Origin: Bacteroides helcogenes P 36-108
Lineage (GTDB): Bacteria > Bacteroidota > Bacteroidia > Bacteroidales > Bacteroidaceae
Direction of reading: 5' to 3'
Assembly (NCBI RefSeq): GCF_000186225.1
Contig: NC_014933.1
Location: forward strand, 434,001 to 498,000
DNA length: 64,000 nt
Shown: piece after piece, positions 43,511 through 52,512 of the stretch
How positions within the stretch are numbered: the first letter of the stretch is position 1
Layout of the letters: every line of letters starts with the position of its first letter
Notes under the pieces: model-generated
The model's database searches: none
Told to the model about the DNA's origin: nothing
What the model saw: only the letters and a program-made list of their open reading frames with translations
Made by a program: the position numbers and the translations under genes

Positions 43511-45553
43511 ATGAAAACACACTTTCTTCATATATTACGTTGCGCGCTGTGCCTCGTGTTCATCCTGAACTGCAGCGTCGTACTTCATGCTCAGCAGAAG
43601 GATGTGGCAAAAGAGTTTGACGTGGACAGCACACTGTACGCTTACTACATGCGTTGCAAGGCTTCCGTAAACGATGCCGCGGTGATGCAGATGTGCGACA
43701 CCCTGTACCGCATGGCCGGAGAAAAGAGAGATGTGAGGATGCAAGCCGTGGCCCTCTCCACCAAGCTGGACTATCATTATTTTCGGAATGACAAAGACAG
43801 CATTGTGTACTACGTCAATGTGGTGAAGAAGTTCGCTGTGGAAACCAATCAACTGAAATATTACTTCTTCGCATGGGGCAAGCGGCTCATCAGCTACGAA
43901 ATCAAGCAAAGACAATACAACACAGCACTCTACGAAGCCGACAGAATGATGAGGGACGCCGAAGCCCGGAACTATCCCGGCGGAATAGCCAACGGATATA
44001 ATATCCTGAGCTCCATCTACGAAACAAAAGACCTCTTAAAGCTCGCCGCCGAAAACAAGAAGAAAGAAATAGAGATCATCCAGAAGTACAAGATGGATAC
44101 CTTCAACCTCTCCTCCGCTTATTCATTCTTAGGCCGCTGTCTGGCCCAACTTGGCGAGACAGACGCGGCGAAGAAAGCGATGGAAGAAGCGGGGAAATGC
44201 ATAAGGAGCGACGAACAGGAGTTCTATCTGTACAACAGATATGCCATTGTCTATCTCCATTCAGGCGAACATGCCAAAGCATACGAATATATACAGAAGG
44301 AGAAGCAGATATTAGACCAGCATAAATTGCAGCCCCAAAGAGAACGTGATTACATAGAGACTCTAAGTGACTACTACATCCGGACGCGTCAATACGAGAA
44401 GGCTCTGGAGATTCACAAACTTCCTGCGGAAGCCGTGGAAAACATCAGCCTGAACGTCAACTATCTGGTTAAACAGGCGGAAATCTATCACCACATGGGC
44501 AACTTCAAAAAGGCGGCGGACTACTATCAGCTCTATATAAGCAAGAGAGACTCCCTGTACAAGATACAAGAAGACATCACCGCCAGTGAATATGCAGCCA
44601 TGCTGAATGTAGAAACCCTGAACACCGAAAAGGGAGAATTGCAACAAGAAATACAGAAACGGGAGCTTGCCAACAAGCAACGCATCATCTTCTTCCTCGC
44701 CATCCTGTTGGCATTCGGTGGAATCGTCTTGTACAGAGAACGGATGCTCAACAGCAAGCTGCGCCACTCGCAAAGGCAACTGTCTGACAAAAACGGAGAG
44801 CTGATGGCTTCGGAAAAGGAGTTGCGGCTCTCGCAAAAGGAACTGCTGCAAGCCAAAGAACTGGCCGAAAAAGCCAGCAATATGAAAACGGAATTCATAC
44901 AGAGCATGAGCCACGAGATACGTACACCGCTTAATTCCATTGTAGGATTCTCGCAAATCATCAGCAGCATGAGTAAGGACAACGATGACACTAAGGAGTT
45001 TGCCGAAATTATAGAACAAGGCAGCAACAACCTGCTGCACTTGGTGGACGATGTACTGGATATTGCCAATCTGGACAGTGGCACAGAGATAGAAACCAAC
45101 ACCGGAGTGGATGCCACTGCCATCTGCCGGCAGTGCGTTGCCGACATAGCTCCCCACCTCAGGCCTTGTGTCAGTCTTAATCTGCATACGGAATCGGAAG
45201 AATTCTACTTTTACAGCAATCCGATGCGCCTTTCTCAAATCTTGCTGCATCTGCTGAGGAATGCCGCCAAATTTACCGAAAAGGGAGAAATTATCCTGAA
45301 GTGGGCCCAAGACAAGGAGCATATCTTCTTCACCGTCACCGATACGGGTATCGGCATCCCCAAGGACAAGCAGGAATTTGTATTCGAGCGATTCACTAAA
45401 ATCAACACTTTTGCACAGGGAACCGGACTGGGGCTTTCCATCGGGCGCACCTGTGCCGACCGGATGGGCGGAAGCCTGACACTGGACTCCAGTTATACCG
45501 GCGGCTGCCGCTTCGTACTGACATTGCCGTTAAAGCGTGAATCATCATATTAG
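43511..45553 (+). CDS. TPR-containing sensor histidine kinase, no receiver domain
   Basis: 680 residues. Signal-like N-terminus (MKTHFLHILRCALCLVFIL), a periplasmic tetratricopeptide region (about 30-390: repeats such as AYSFLGRCLAQLGETDAAKK and HHMGNFKKAADYYQLYISKR), one membrane helix (IIFFLAILLAFGGIVLY), a short coiled coil, then the HisKA and ATPase domains. H-box SMSHEIRTPLNSIVGF with His468, N-box LLHLLRNAAKFT, G1 DTGIGIP, G2 GTGLGLSIG. No response regulator is adjacent, so its partner is elsewhere. Confidence 0.88.
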   Translation: MKTHFLHILRCALCLVFILNCSVVLHAQQKDVAKEFDVDSTLYAYYMRCKASVNDAAVMQMCDTLYRMAGEKRDVRMQAVALSTKLDYHYFRNDKDSIVYYVNVVKKFAVETNQLKYYFFAWGKRLISYEIKQRQYNTALYEADRMMRDAEARNYPGGIANGYNILSSIYETKDLLKLAAENKKKEIEIIQKYKMDTFNLSSAYSFLGRCLAQLGETDAAKKAMEEAGKCIRSDEQEFYLYNRYAIVYLHSGEHAKAYEYIQKEKQILDQHKLQPQRERDYIETLSDYYIRTRQYEKALEIHKLPAEAVENISLNVNYLVKQAEIYHHMGNFKKAADYYQLYISKRDSLYKIQEDITASEYAAMLNVETLNTEKGELQQEIQKRELANKQRIIFFLAILLAFGGIVLYRERMLNSKLRHSQRQLSDKNGELMASEKELRLSQKELLQAKELAEKASNMKTEFIQSMSHEIRTPLNSIVGFSQIISSMSKDNDDTKEFAEIIEQGSNNLLHLVDDVLDIANLDSGTEIETNTGVDATAICRQCVADIAPHLRPCVSLNLHTESEEFYFYSNPMRLSQILLHLLRNAAKFTEKGEIILKWAQDKEHIFFTVTDTGIGIPKDKQEFVFERFTKINTFAQGTGLGLSIGRTCADRMGGSLTLDSSYTGGCRFVLTLPLKRESSY

Positions 45554-45600
45554 CCTATTAAAATAGTCTTCTCCAAAAATCAATGTAGCAAATTAAACTC

Positions 45601-45608
45601 TATCTTTG
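45601..45608 (+). promoter_or_regulatory. -7 element of murF
   Basis: TATCTTTG matches TAnnTTTG, 28 bp before the murF ATG. Confidence 0.55.
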
Positions 45609-45636
45609 CGGTCTATTTCTAAACAACAAGAAGATT

Positions 45637-46935
45637 ATGGACATCACTTCTCTCTATCAGATATTCTTAGAATGTACCTGCGTCACCACCGACAGCCGCA
45701 ACTGTCCGCAAGGCTCACTTTTCATCGCCCTGAAAGGCGCCAACTTCAATGGCAACGCCTTTGCAGCCAAGGCGCTGGAACAAGGCAGCACCTATGCCAT
45801 GGTGGACGAAGCCCAATACGCACCCGCCGGAAACACACATTATATATTAGTGGACAACTGCCTCCGCACTTTGCAGAAATTAGCCAATTACCATCGTAAC
45901 CAGCAAGGCACACGCATCATCGGCATTACCGGAACCAATGGCAAAACCACTACGAAAGAGTTGATGGCTGCCGTGCTCTCACAAGGTCACAGTGTGCTCT
46001 ACACGCAAGGAAACCTGAACAACCACATTGGCGTGCCCCTGACATTGCTGCGTCTGAAAGCCCACCACGACCTTGCCGTCATAGAAATGGGCGCCAGCCA
46101 CCCCGGTGACATCAGGGAACTTGTAGAGATAACCGAGCCGGATTACGGCATCATCACCAATGTGGGAAAAGCCCACCTGGAAGGTTTCGGTTCCTTCGAC
46201 GGAGTAATCAAGACCAAGGGAGAACTATATGACTATCTGCGTCGCCGGGGCGACTCCACCATCTTCATCGATCACGACAATCCGTATCTGAAGGAAATAG
46301 CCTGGGGGCTGAACATGATTCCTTACGGCACGGAAGACGAACTGTATGTCAATGGCCGCATCACCGGCAATTCTCCTTACCTGACTTTTAAATGGAAAGC
46401 CGGCAAAGAAGGTGAACGCCATGAAGTGCAGACGCAACTCATCGGCGAATACAACTTCCCGAATGTTCTGGCAGCCGTTACAATCGGCCGCTTCTTCGGT
46501 GTGGAACCTGCAAAAATAGACAAAGCCCTGGCCGAATATGTTCCGCAGAATAACCGTTCGCAGCTTAAAAAGACCGCAGACAACATCCTGATTGTCGATG
46601 CATACAATGCCAATCCTACCAGCATGATGGCGGCCATCAGCAATTTCCGCAACATGCAGGCCGAAAACAAGATGCTGATATTGGGAGATATGCGCGAATT
46701 AGGGAAAGACAGCGCCGAAGAACATCAGAAGATAGTAGATTATCTGGAGAAATGCGGATTCGGCAATGTCATTCTTGTAGGAGAGCAATTTGCCGCCACC
46801 CGGCATGGCTATCTCACCTGTCCCAATGCTTCTGCACTGATCGAGGCATTGCAAAAAGACCGGCCGGCCGGAAAGACTATCCTGATAAAAGGCTCCAATG
46901 GAATCAAGTTGGGCACGATAACAGATTTCCTGTAA
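45637..46935 (+). CDS. murF: UDP-N-acetylmuramoyl-tripeptide--D-alanyl-D-alanine ligase
   Basis: 432 residues of the Mur ligase family: N-terminal domain with TTDSRNCPQGSLFIALKGANF, ATP-binding GITGTNGKTTTKE (about 96), central IEMGASHPGDIREL and TNVGKAHLEGFGSFDGV, and a C-terminal domain with VDAYNANPTSMMAAI. It adds the D-Ala-D-Ala dipeptide made by Ddl to the UDP-MurNAc-tripeptide. It is 84 bp after the kinase, with its own promoter. It converges with the VanZ gene 2 bp away. Confidence 0.96.
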   Translation: MDITSLYQIFLECTCVTTDSRNCPQGSLFIALKGANFNGNAFAAKALEQGSTYAMVDEAQYAPAGNTHYILVDNCLRTLQKLANYHRNQQGTRIIGITGTNGKTTTKELMAAVLSQGHSVLYTQGNLNNHIGVPLTLLRLKAHHDLAVIEMGASHPGDIRELVEITEPDYGIITNVGKAHLEGFGSFDGVIKTKGELYDYLRRRGDSTIFIDHDNPYLKEIAWGLNMIPYGTEDELYVNGRITGNSPYLTFKWKAGKEGERHEVQTQLIGEYNFPNVLAAVTIGRFFGVEPAKIDKALAEYVPQNNRSQLKKTADNILIVDAYNANPTSMMAAISNFRNMQAENKMLILGDMRELGKDSAEEHQKIVDYLEKCGFGNVILVGEQFAATRHGYLTCPNASALIEALQKDRPAGKTILIKGSNGIKLGTITDFL

Positions 46936-46936
46936 A

Positions 46937-47329
46937 TCACTTTCCCGCCATCACCGGCCTCAAAATGAAATAAGCAATCAGAGATGCCAACACTGCCCCT
47001 GTGGTGTTGGCGGCAAAGTCCAGCCAATCGCCACCGCGATAGGTCGTGCAATATTCCTGCAACAGTTCCACCACTCCGCTGAAGATGACGGGGCAGACCA
47101 GCGCGCCCACCCACGCATGCCACAAAGGCTGACCGTCGCGGCGATGCGCCCGCAAGAATTCTATCCACAACATGCCCGACATGCCGAAATACATACAGAC
47201 ATGTACCACCTTATCTATGCCCGGAATTGTATTCAGTTCCGTTGTAGGCGGTTTGAAGAATGAGAGATAAATCACTGCAAGGATAATGCAGAGTGACAAA
47301 GGGTATTTCTTGATGATATAATACAACAT
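46937..47329 (-). CDS. VanZ-family membrane protein
   Basis: 130 residues with four predicted membrane segments, the VanZ-like motif PGIDKVVHVCMYFGMSG (D-K-x-x-H) and VVELLQEYCTTYRGGDWLDFAANTTG (GDWxD-x2-AN). VanZ proteins are linked to teicoplanin resistance in some Gram-positives; here a general membrane role is more likely. Start chosen at MLYYIIKKYPL, giving a membrane-start; a longer frame is possible. It converges on murF, ending 2 bp from its stop. Confidence 0.75.
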   Translation of the reverse strand: MLYYIIKKYPLSLCIILAVIYLSFFKPPTTELNTIPGIDKVVHVCMYFGMSGMLWIEFLRAHRRDGQPLWHAWVGALVCPVIFSGVVELLQEYCTTYRGGDWLDFAANTTGAVLASLIAYFILRPVMAGK

Positions 47330-47433
47330 ACGGCTAAATAACAAACGATTTGTATGCAAAAGTACGGAATGTTTTCTATATTTGCGCTTCCTTGTAAGCA
47401 TTAATAACGAATTGTACGAAAAAACCACGGTTT

Positions 47434-48801
47434 ATGACAAGAAATGACAGAGCCAACTTCGGGAGCAAAATAGGTGTAATTCTTGCTTCGGCAGGTTCGG
47501 CAGTCGGTTTGGGCAACATCTGGAGATTTCCTTTTGAAACGGGCAACCACGGGGGAGCCGCATTCATCCTTATCTATCTGGCATGCGTGCTTATACTGGG
47601 AATCCCCATCATGATTGCCGAATTCCTAATCGGCCGACATTCGCGCGCCAACACAGCGGGAGCCTATCAAAAGTTAGCTCCCGGCACACTGTGGCGCTGG
47701 ATAGGACGTATGGGAGTGCTGACCGGATTCCTGATACTCGGATACTATTCGGTAGTGGCCGGATGGACGCTTGAGTTCATCGGAGAGGCTGCCGCCAACG
47801 GCTTTGCCGGAAAATCGGCCGCCGACTTCATCTCTTCCTTCAACAGCTTTGTAGGCAATCCGTGGCGGCCTGTACTCTGGATGGTACTGTTCTTGCTCGC
47901 CACGCACTTCATCATTGTGAAAGGCGTGGAGAAGGGAATCGAGAAATCCGCCAAAATCATGATGCCCATGCTTTTCATCTTGCTGATAATCCTTGCCGTG
48001 TGCTCTGTCTCACTGCCCGGAGCAGGCGCGGGCATTGAGTTCCTGTTGAAGCCCGACTTCAGCAAAGTGGACGGCAATGTACTGTTAGGAGCCATGGGGC
48101 AGGCGTTCTTTTCGCTGAGTTTGGGGATGGGATGCCTTTGCACGTATGCATCTTATTTCAGGAGCGACACCAACCTCTCCAAGACTTCATTCAACGTTGC
48201 CGCCATCGACACGTTAGTGGCGGTATTGGCAGGCTTCATCATCTTCCCCGCCGCCTTTTCCGTAGGCATTCAGCCGGATGCAGGTCCAAGCCTGCTATTC
48301 ATCACATTGCCCAATGTCTTCCAGCAAGCATTCGGCGGAGTCCCTTGGCTGGCTGTCCTGCTGTCTGTGATGTTCTACGTCCTGTTGGCATTGGCAGCAT
48401 TGACCTCTACCATCTCCCTGCACGAAGTAGCCACAGCCTATCTGCACGAAGAGTTTGACTTTACACGTGGCAAAGCCGCAAAGTTAGTCACGGCGGGATG
48501 CATCTTCCTGGGAGCATTAAGTTCGCTCTCTTTAGGAGCCGGCAAGGAGTACACGATATTCGGCATGACCCTGTTCGACCTCTTTGATTTCGTGACCGCC
48601 AAAATCATGCTGCCCACAGGCGGATTCTTCATAGCCATCTTCACCGGCTGGTATCTGGACAAGAAGATTGTATGGGAGGAAATCAGCAATGACGGAACAC
48701 TGAAAGTACATATATACAGGCTGCTGCTGTTCATTCTGAAATTCATCGCCCCGATAGGCATTGCAATTATATTCATCAACGAACTGGGCCTGTTGAGATA
48801 G
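47434..48801 (+). CDS. Neurotransmitter:sodium symporter (NSS) family transporter
   Basis: 455 residues with 11-12 hydrophobic segments. The N-terminus RANFGSKIGVILASAGSAVG followed by LGNIWRFPFETGNHGGAAF is the NSS signature of the first helix, with GLGNIWRFP. LeuT-type transporters import amino acids with sodium. A TATATTTG element lies at 47377-47384. Substrate cannot be read from sequence. Confidence 0.9.
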   Translation: MTRNDRANFGSKIGVILASAGSAVGLGNIWRFPFETGNHGGAAFILIYLACVLILGIPIMIAEFLIGRHSRANTAGAYQKLAPGTLWRWIGRMGVLTGFLILGYYSVVAGWTLEFIGEAAANGFAGKSAADFISSFNSFVGNPWRPVLWMVLFLLATHFIIVKGVEKGIEKSAKIMMPMLFILLIILAVCSVSLPGAGAGIEFLLKPDFSKVDGNVLLGAMGQAFFSLSLGMGCLCTYASYFRSDTNLSKTSFNVAAIDTLVAVLAGFIIFPAAFSVGIQPDAGPSLLFITLPNVFQQAFGGVPWLAVLLSVMFYVLLALAALTSTISLHEVATAYLHEEFDFTRGKAAKLVTAGCIFLGALSSLSLGAGKEYTIFGMTLFDLFDFVTAKIMLPTGGFFIAIFTGWYLDKKIVWEEISNDGTLKVHIYRLLLFILKFIAPIGIAIIFINELGLLR

Positions 48802-48802
48802 A

Positions 48803-49762
48803 GTGAGAACACGAATCCCGTTCGGAGACTTCCTTTACTTCTCGCGAGGCGAGAGACGCGGCATACTGGTTCTGACAGCCATCATTGTCTTGGTATTCTT
48901 TGCCGGATATTACCATTCTTACCAAAGGAAACGACAGGCAGCCGGCAAAGAAGACCTCCGCAAATAGACCACCGCCATCGCGGAATATCAATCTTTCATG
49001 GCCTCCGTACAGAAAGAAAAGAAACGGCAGCAACAACCTTCTCACAAAGGCAACACCGCATGGAGGGCGGCTGTCACGCCGTTCCCCTTCAATCCCAACA
49101 CGGCCGACTCCACTACCTTCCGTCGCTTAGGCCTGCCGGATTGGATGACACGGAACATCCTGCGCTACCGCAGCCGGGGAGGCAAGTTCCGCAAAGCGGA
49201 AGATTTCAAGAAGATATACGGACTGACGGAAAAGCAATATCTGGCACTTCTTCCCTGCCTCCGTATCGCAGAGGAAGACTTGACGAGGGAAATGCCCCGT
49301 CCTCTGTATGCCGCACCTGCAACAGAAAGCCTCATCGGAAACCGGCAGGCGGAGAATTATAAATATCCTCCCGGAACCGTCATCAACCTGAACCGTGCCG
49401 ACACCGCAGAACTGAAAAAAATACCGGGTATCGGCAGCAACATCGCCCGCCTGATTGCAAGCTATCGCCAACGTTTAGGCGGATTCTGCCGGATTGAGCA
49501 GTTGCAGGAAATCCGTCTGAACTATCAGCAACTGCAACCGTGGTTTCACATAGACAGCAGGGAACTCCGCCGCATCAACCTGAACCGCGCCGGTATAGAG
49601 GGGCTGCGCAGCCATCCATACATCAACTTCTATCAAGCCAAAGCATTTGTGGAGTACCGGAAGAAAAAAGGTGTGCTCTGCAGCCTCAAACCGTTTGCCC
49701 TTTACGAAGAGTTCTCAGAAACAGATTTGGAAAGAATCAGTCCTTACGTCTGTTTTGAGTAA
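48803..49762 (+). pseudogene. ComEA-like helix-hairpin-helix protein gene with internal amber codon
   Basis: From the GTG at 48803 one frame runs VRTRIPFGDFLYFSRGERRG, a membrane helix (ILVLTAIIVLVFFAGYY), then TAG at codon 55 (48965-48967). The same frame continues TTAIAEYQSFMASVQKEKK and on to 49762. The downstream part (ATG 48998, 254 residues) has three helix-hairpin-helix blocks: PFNPNTADSTTFRRLGLPDW, VINLNRADTAELKKIPGIGS and RINLNRAGIEGLRSHPYINF. The anchored N-terminus and the HhH part belong together in Bacteroides homologues, so one point change has split the gene. A soluble product from 48998 may still be made. Confidence 0.8.
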
Positions 49763-49791
49763 CCTGTTATCGTATTCTACCATATTTTATA

Positions 49792-49799
49792 TATTTTTG
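49792..49799 (+). promoter_or_regulatory. -7 element of the GH89 gene
   Basis: TATTTTTG matches TAnnTTTG, 58 bp before the GH89 ATG at 49858. Confidence 0.5.
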
Positions 49800-49857
49800 C
49801 AAAAAGCGAAGAAAAGGCGTTCGGTACAGATCATTACAAACTATAAAGACTATAATT

Positions 49858-52014
49858 ATGAAGAAACAGATTCTTTTCCTGTTGCTGCTGACAAGCATCC
49901 ACATCCATGCAACCTCGCCCATACAAGGCTTGCTGGAGCGTATCGACAAAGGGGCATCACGGAAATTCGTCATCGAACAAGTGAAGTCGGACAAGGACTT
50001 CTTTGAGCTGGACCGGCAGAAAGGCAAAGTCGTGGTCCGTGGCAACAACTACGTCAGCATAGCCACGGGCATCAACTGGTATCTGAAATACCATGCGGGG
50101 ATTCATTTGTGCTGGAACAACATGCAGGCCAAACTTCCCGACAGCCTTCCCCCCGTTCCTGAAAAGGAACGGCACGACACCGACCTGAAGTACAGATACA
50201 ACCTGAACTACTGCACCTATTCGTACACCATGGCTTTCTGGGATTGGGAGCGATGGGAAAAAGAGATAGACTGGATGGCGCTGCATGGCATCAACCTGCC
50301 TCTAAGCATTGTAGGAACGGGAAGCGTATGGCGCAATGTACTTTCCCGGTTAGGTTACAGCAAAGAAGAAGTCAATGAATTTGTGGCAGGCCCCGCCTTC
50401 CAGGCATGGTGGCTGATGAACAACCTTGAAGGCTGGGGCGGGCCTAATCCCGACCAATGGTACAGCCATCAGGAACAGCTACAGAAACGCATACTGAAGC
50501 GCATGCGTGAATACGGCATAGAACCGGTGCTTCCCGGCTATTCGGGCATGATTCCCGCCAACGCCAAAGAGAAATTAGGACTCGACGTCGCCGATCCGGG
50601 AAAATGGTGCGGCTACCGCAGGCCGGCTTTTCTGCAACCTTCCGACAAGAATTTCCGCCGCATCGCCCGCCTCTACTACAAGGAGATGACCCGGCTCTAC
50701 GGAAAGGCAAACTATTACAGCATGGACCCCTTCCACGAAGGCGGAAACACGAAAGGCGTAGATCTTGACGCTGCCGGAAAGAGCATACGCGATGCGATGA
50801 AGGAAGCCAATCCCCAAGCGGTGTGGGTGGCTCAGGCATGGGGAGCATGCCCCTACGACAACATGATAAAAAATCTGCCGGAGGGCGACATGATAGTGCT
50901 CGACCTCTACTCGGAAAGCCGTCCCCAATGGGGCGACCCTGCATCCGCCTGGTATCGCAAGCAAGGTTTCGGCCGGCACGGATGGATCTACTGCATGCTG
51001 CTGAACTTCGGCGGCAACGTAGGCTTGTACGGCAAGATGGAACATGTGATCGATGAATTCTACAAAGCAAGAGAGAGTGCCTTTGGCGGCACGCTGCAAG
51101 GTGTAGGCCTCACCATGGAAGGCTCTGAAAACAATCCCGTGATGTACGAACTGCTGTGCGAACTGCCGTGGCACGGGCGGCGCATCTCCAAAGACCAGTG
51201 GCTGAAAAGCTACCTCAAGGCACGCTATGGCAAAACCACCCCGCAAACAGTTGAAGCCTGGCTGAAACTGAGCAACACCATCTACAACAGTCCCAACGCC
51301 TCCACACAGCAGGGAACGCACGAATCCGTATTCTGCGCCCGCCCGTCACTGGAAGCATATCAGGTTTCCTCCTGGTCGGAAATGAAAGATTACTATGCAC
51401 CGGCCGACATCATCCGCGCGGCCGGCAAAATGATAGAAGCCGCCGAAGAATTTCGCGGGAACAATAATTTCGAGTACGACCTGATAGACGTGGTTCGCCA
51501 GGCCGTTGCCGAAAAAGGAAGGCTGGTTTACCCCATCGTAGTCAGCGCCTACAAGGCAGCCGACAAACAACTGTTTGAAGCAGCTTCCGCCCGCTTCCTC
51601 GAACTGATAGAACTACAAGACAAACTGCTGGGCACGCGCAGAGAGTTCAGGCTGGGCACATGGACAAACTATGCCCGCAACATGGGTGAAACAGATGCGC
51701 AAAAAGACCTGTACGAATGGAATGCACGCGTGCAAATCACCACCTGGGGCAACCGCACAGCCGCCAACGAAGGAGGCCTGCACGACTATGCGCACAAGGA
51801 ATGGAACGGATTGCTGCGCGACTTCTACTACATGCGCTGGAAAGCCTATTTTGACGAACTCCGCAGCACACTGAACGGCAACGCTCCGAAAGAGACAGAT
51901 TTCTATACACTGGAAGAAAACTGGGCCGGACAGCACAATCCGTACTCCGCAGAGCCTGAAGGGGATGCCACGGACATTGCCAAGGAAGTATATGGCAAAA
52001 TAACAGACAAGTAA
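49858..52014 (+). CDS. Alpha-N-acetylglucosaminidase, GH89
   Basis: 718 residues with a signal peptide (MKKQILFLLLLTSIHIHA). The chain is a GH89 enzyme (NAGLU family): YRYNLNYCTYSYTMAFWDWE, MALHGINLPLSIVG, and candidate catalytic glutamates at 294 (DPFHEGG) and 421 (GLTMEGSENNPV). It removes terminal alpha-linked GlcNAc, for example from heparan sulfate or mucin-type glycans. It probably acts in the periplasm or at the surface. It stands without a SusCD partner of its own, followed by the 94-bp inverted repeat and the accessory region. Confidence 0.93.
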   Translation: MKKQILFLLLLTSIHIHATSPIQGLLERIDKGASRKFVIEQVKSDKDFFELDRQKGKVVVRGNNYVSIATGINWYLKYHAGIHLCWNNMQAKLPDSLPPVPEKERHDTDLKYRYNLNYCTYSYTMAFWDWERWEKEIDWMALHGINLPLSIVGTGSVWRNVLSRLGYSKEEVNEFVAGPAFQAWWLMNNLEGWGGPNPDQWYSHQEQLQKRILKRMREYGIEPVLPGYSGMIPANAKEKLGLDVADPGKWCGYRRPAFLQPSDKNFRRIARLYYKEMTRLYGKANYYSMDPFHEGGNTKGVDLDAAGKSIRDAMKEANPQAVWVAQAWGACPYDNMIKNLPEGDMIVLDLYSESRPQWGDPASAWYRKQGFGRHGWIYCMLLNFGGNVGLYGKMEHVIDEFYKARESAFGGTLQGVGLTMEGSENNPVMYELLCELPWHGRRISKDQWLKSYLKARYGKTTPQTVEAWLKLSNTIYNSPNASTQQGTHESVFCARPSLEAYQVSSWSEMKDYYAPADIIRAAGKMIEAAEEFRGNNNFEYDLIDVVRQAVAEKGRLVYPIVVSAYKAADKQLFEAASARFLELIELQDKLLGTRREFRLGTWTNYARNMGETDAQKDLYEWNARVQITTWGNRTAANEGGLHDYAHKEWNGLLRDFYYMRWKAYFDELRSTLNGNAPKETDFYTLEENWAGQHNPYSAEPEGDATDIAKEVYGKITDK

Positions 52015-52020
52015 TCGCAC

Positions 52021-52114
52021 CTATATATCCAGCGTGCTGCATCTATATATCGGGCGTGCTGCATCTATAGATGCAGCAAACTGGATATATAGATGCAGCA
52101 AGCCCGATATATAG
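52021..52114. repeat. Compound inverted repeat made of four 22-bp units
   Basis: Two direct 22-bp units (52021-52042 and 52043-52064) are followed by the 6-bp palindrome CTATAG (52065-52070) and two inverted units (52071-52092, 52093-52114). Unit 3 matches the reverse complement of unit 1 at 20 of 22 positions; unit 4 matches unit 2 at 21 of 22. All share CTATATAT and GTGCTGCAT or its TTGCTGCAT variant. Several alternative long hairpins are possible. It starts 7 bp after the GH89 stop, so a terminator or a mobile repeat unit are both possible. Confidence 0.9.
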
Positions 52115-52164
52115 CACGACTTTCCGCATCATACCCATACCATAAAAATAACATTCGGACTTAG

Positions 52165-52254
52165 CACCCTGCACAGAATCCCTTCCATAACGTATGTTAA
52201 ATATTTATTCAAAAGGTCATGTTTTATGAAACATATCCTTATATTGTAAAAAAA
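52165..52254 (+). repeat. Duplicated promoter/leader, copy 1
   Basis: Begins near CACCCTGC and contains ATGTTAAATATTTATTC, AAAAGGTCATGTTTTATGAAA and CCTTATATTGTAAAAAAA. The same series recurs at 54699-54786. TATATTGT resembles a -7 element with one mismatch. It precedes the short lipoprotein frame at 52317. Confidence 0.8.
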
Positions 52255-52316
52255 AGCCAGATAAACTTCCCAAAGACTTTCTATACCAAGAAAAACAATT
52301 CAAGCCCTACATCGAC

Positions 52317-52475
52317 ATGAAAAACAAATTAACGTTATTATCTCTATTTGCCGCCTTCCTGTTGTGCTGCACAGAGCAGGAATCAGACATCGGTAACGAA
52401 ACCGAAAGATTTTTCAATACGTCCGGAGCCGAGCACCGGCTCAGCCTGATAGCCGATCGGTTGAAACAAAAGTAA
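52317..52475 (+). pseudogene. Lipoprotein-signal fragment, probable 5' part of the broken JAMM gene
   Basis: 52 residues: MKNKLTLLSLFAAFLLCC is a lipoprotein signal, then TEQESDIGNETERFFNTSGA and HRLSLIADRLKQK, stopped by TAA at 52473. The style (signal, DIGNETERFF, LIADRLKQK) is that of the start of a larger Bacteroides lipoprotein. The next frame (52513) is shifted by +1 and lacks any signal, so a small deletion or insertion between them probably broke one gene. A real small lipoprotein is the alternative. Confidence 0.5.
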
Positions 52476-52512
52476 GGATACTACAACCTACCGGATACTT
52501 ACCCGACAGATT

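Noticed and set aside
44363..45322. 319-residue open frame opposite the histidine kinase
   Set aside because: Shadow of the kinase's ATPase/HisKA region; no domain features or start signals.
52021..52114. CRISPR array
   Set aside because: Repeats are contiguous and partly inverted, with no spacers and no cas genes nearby.
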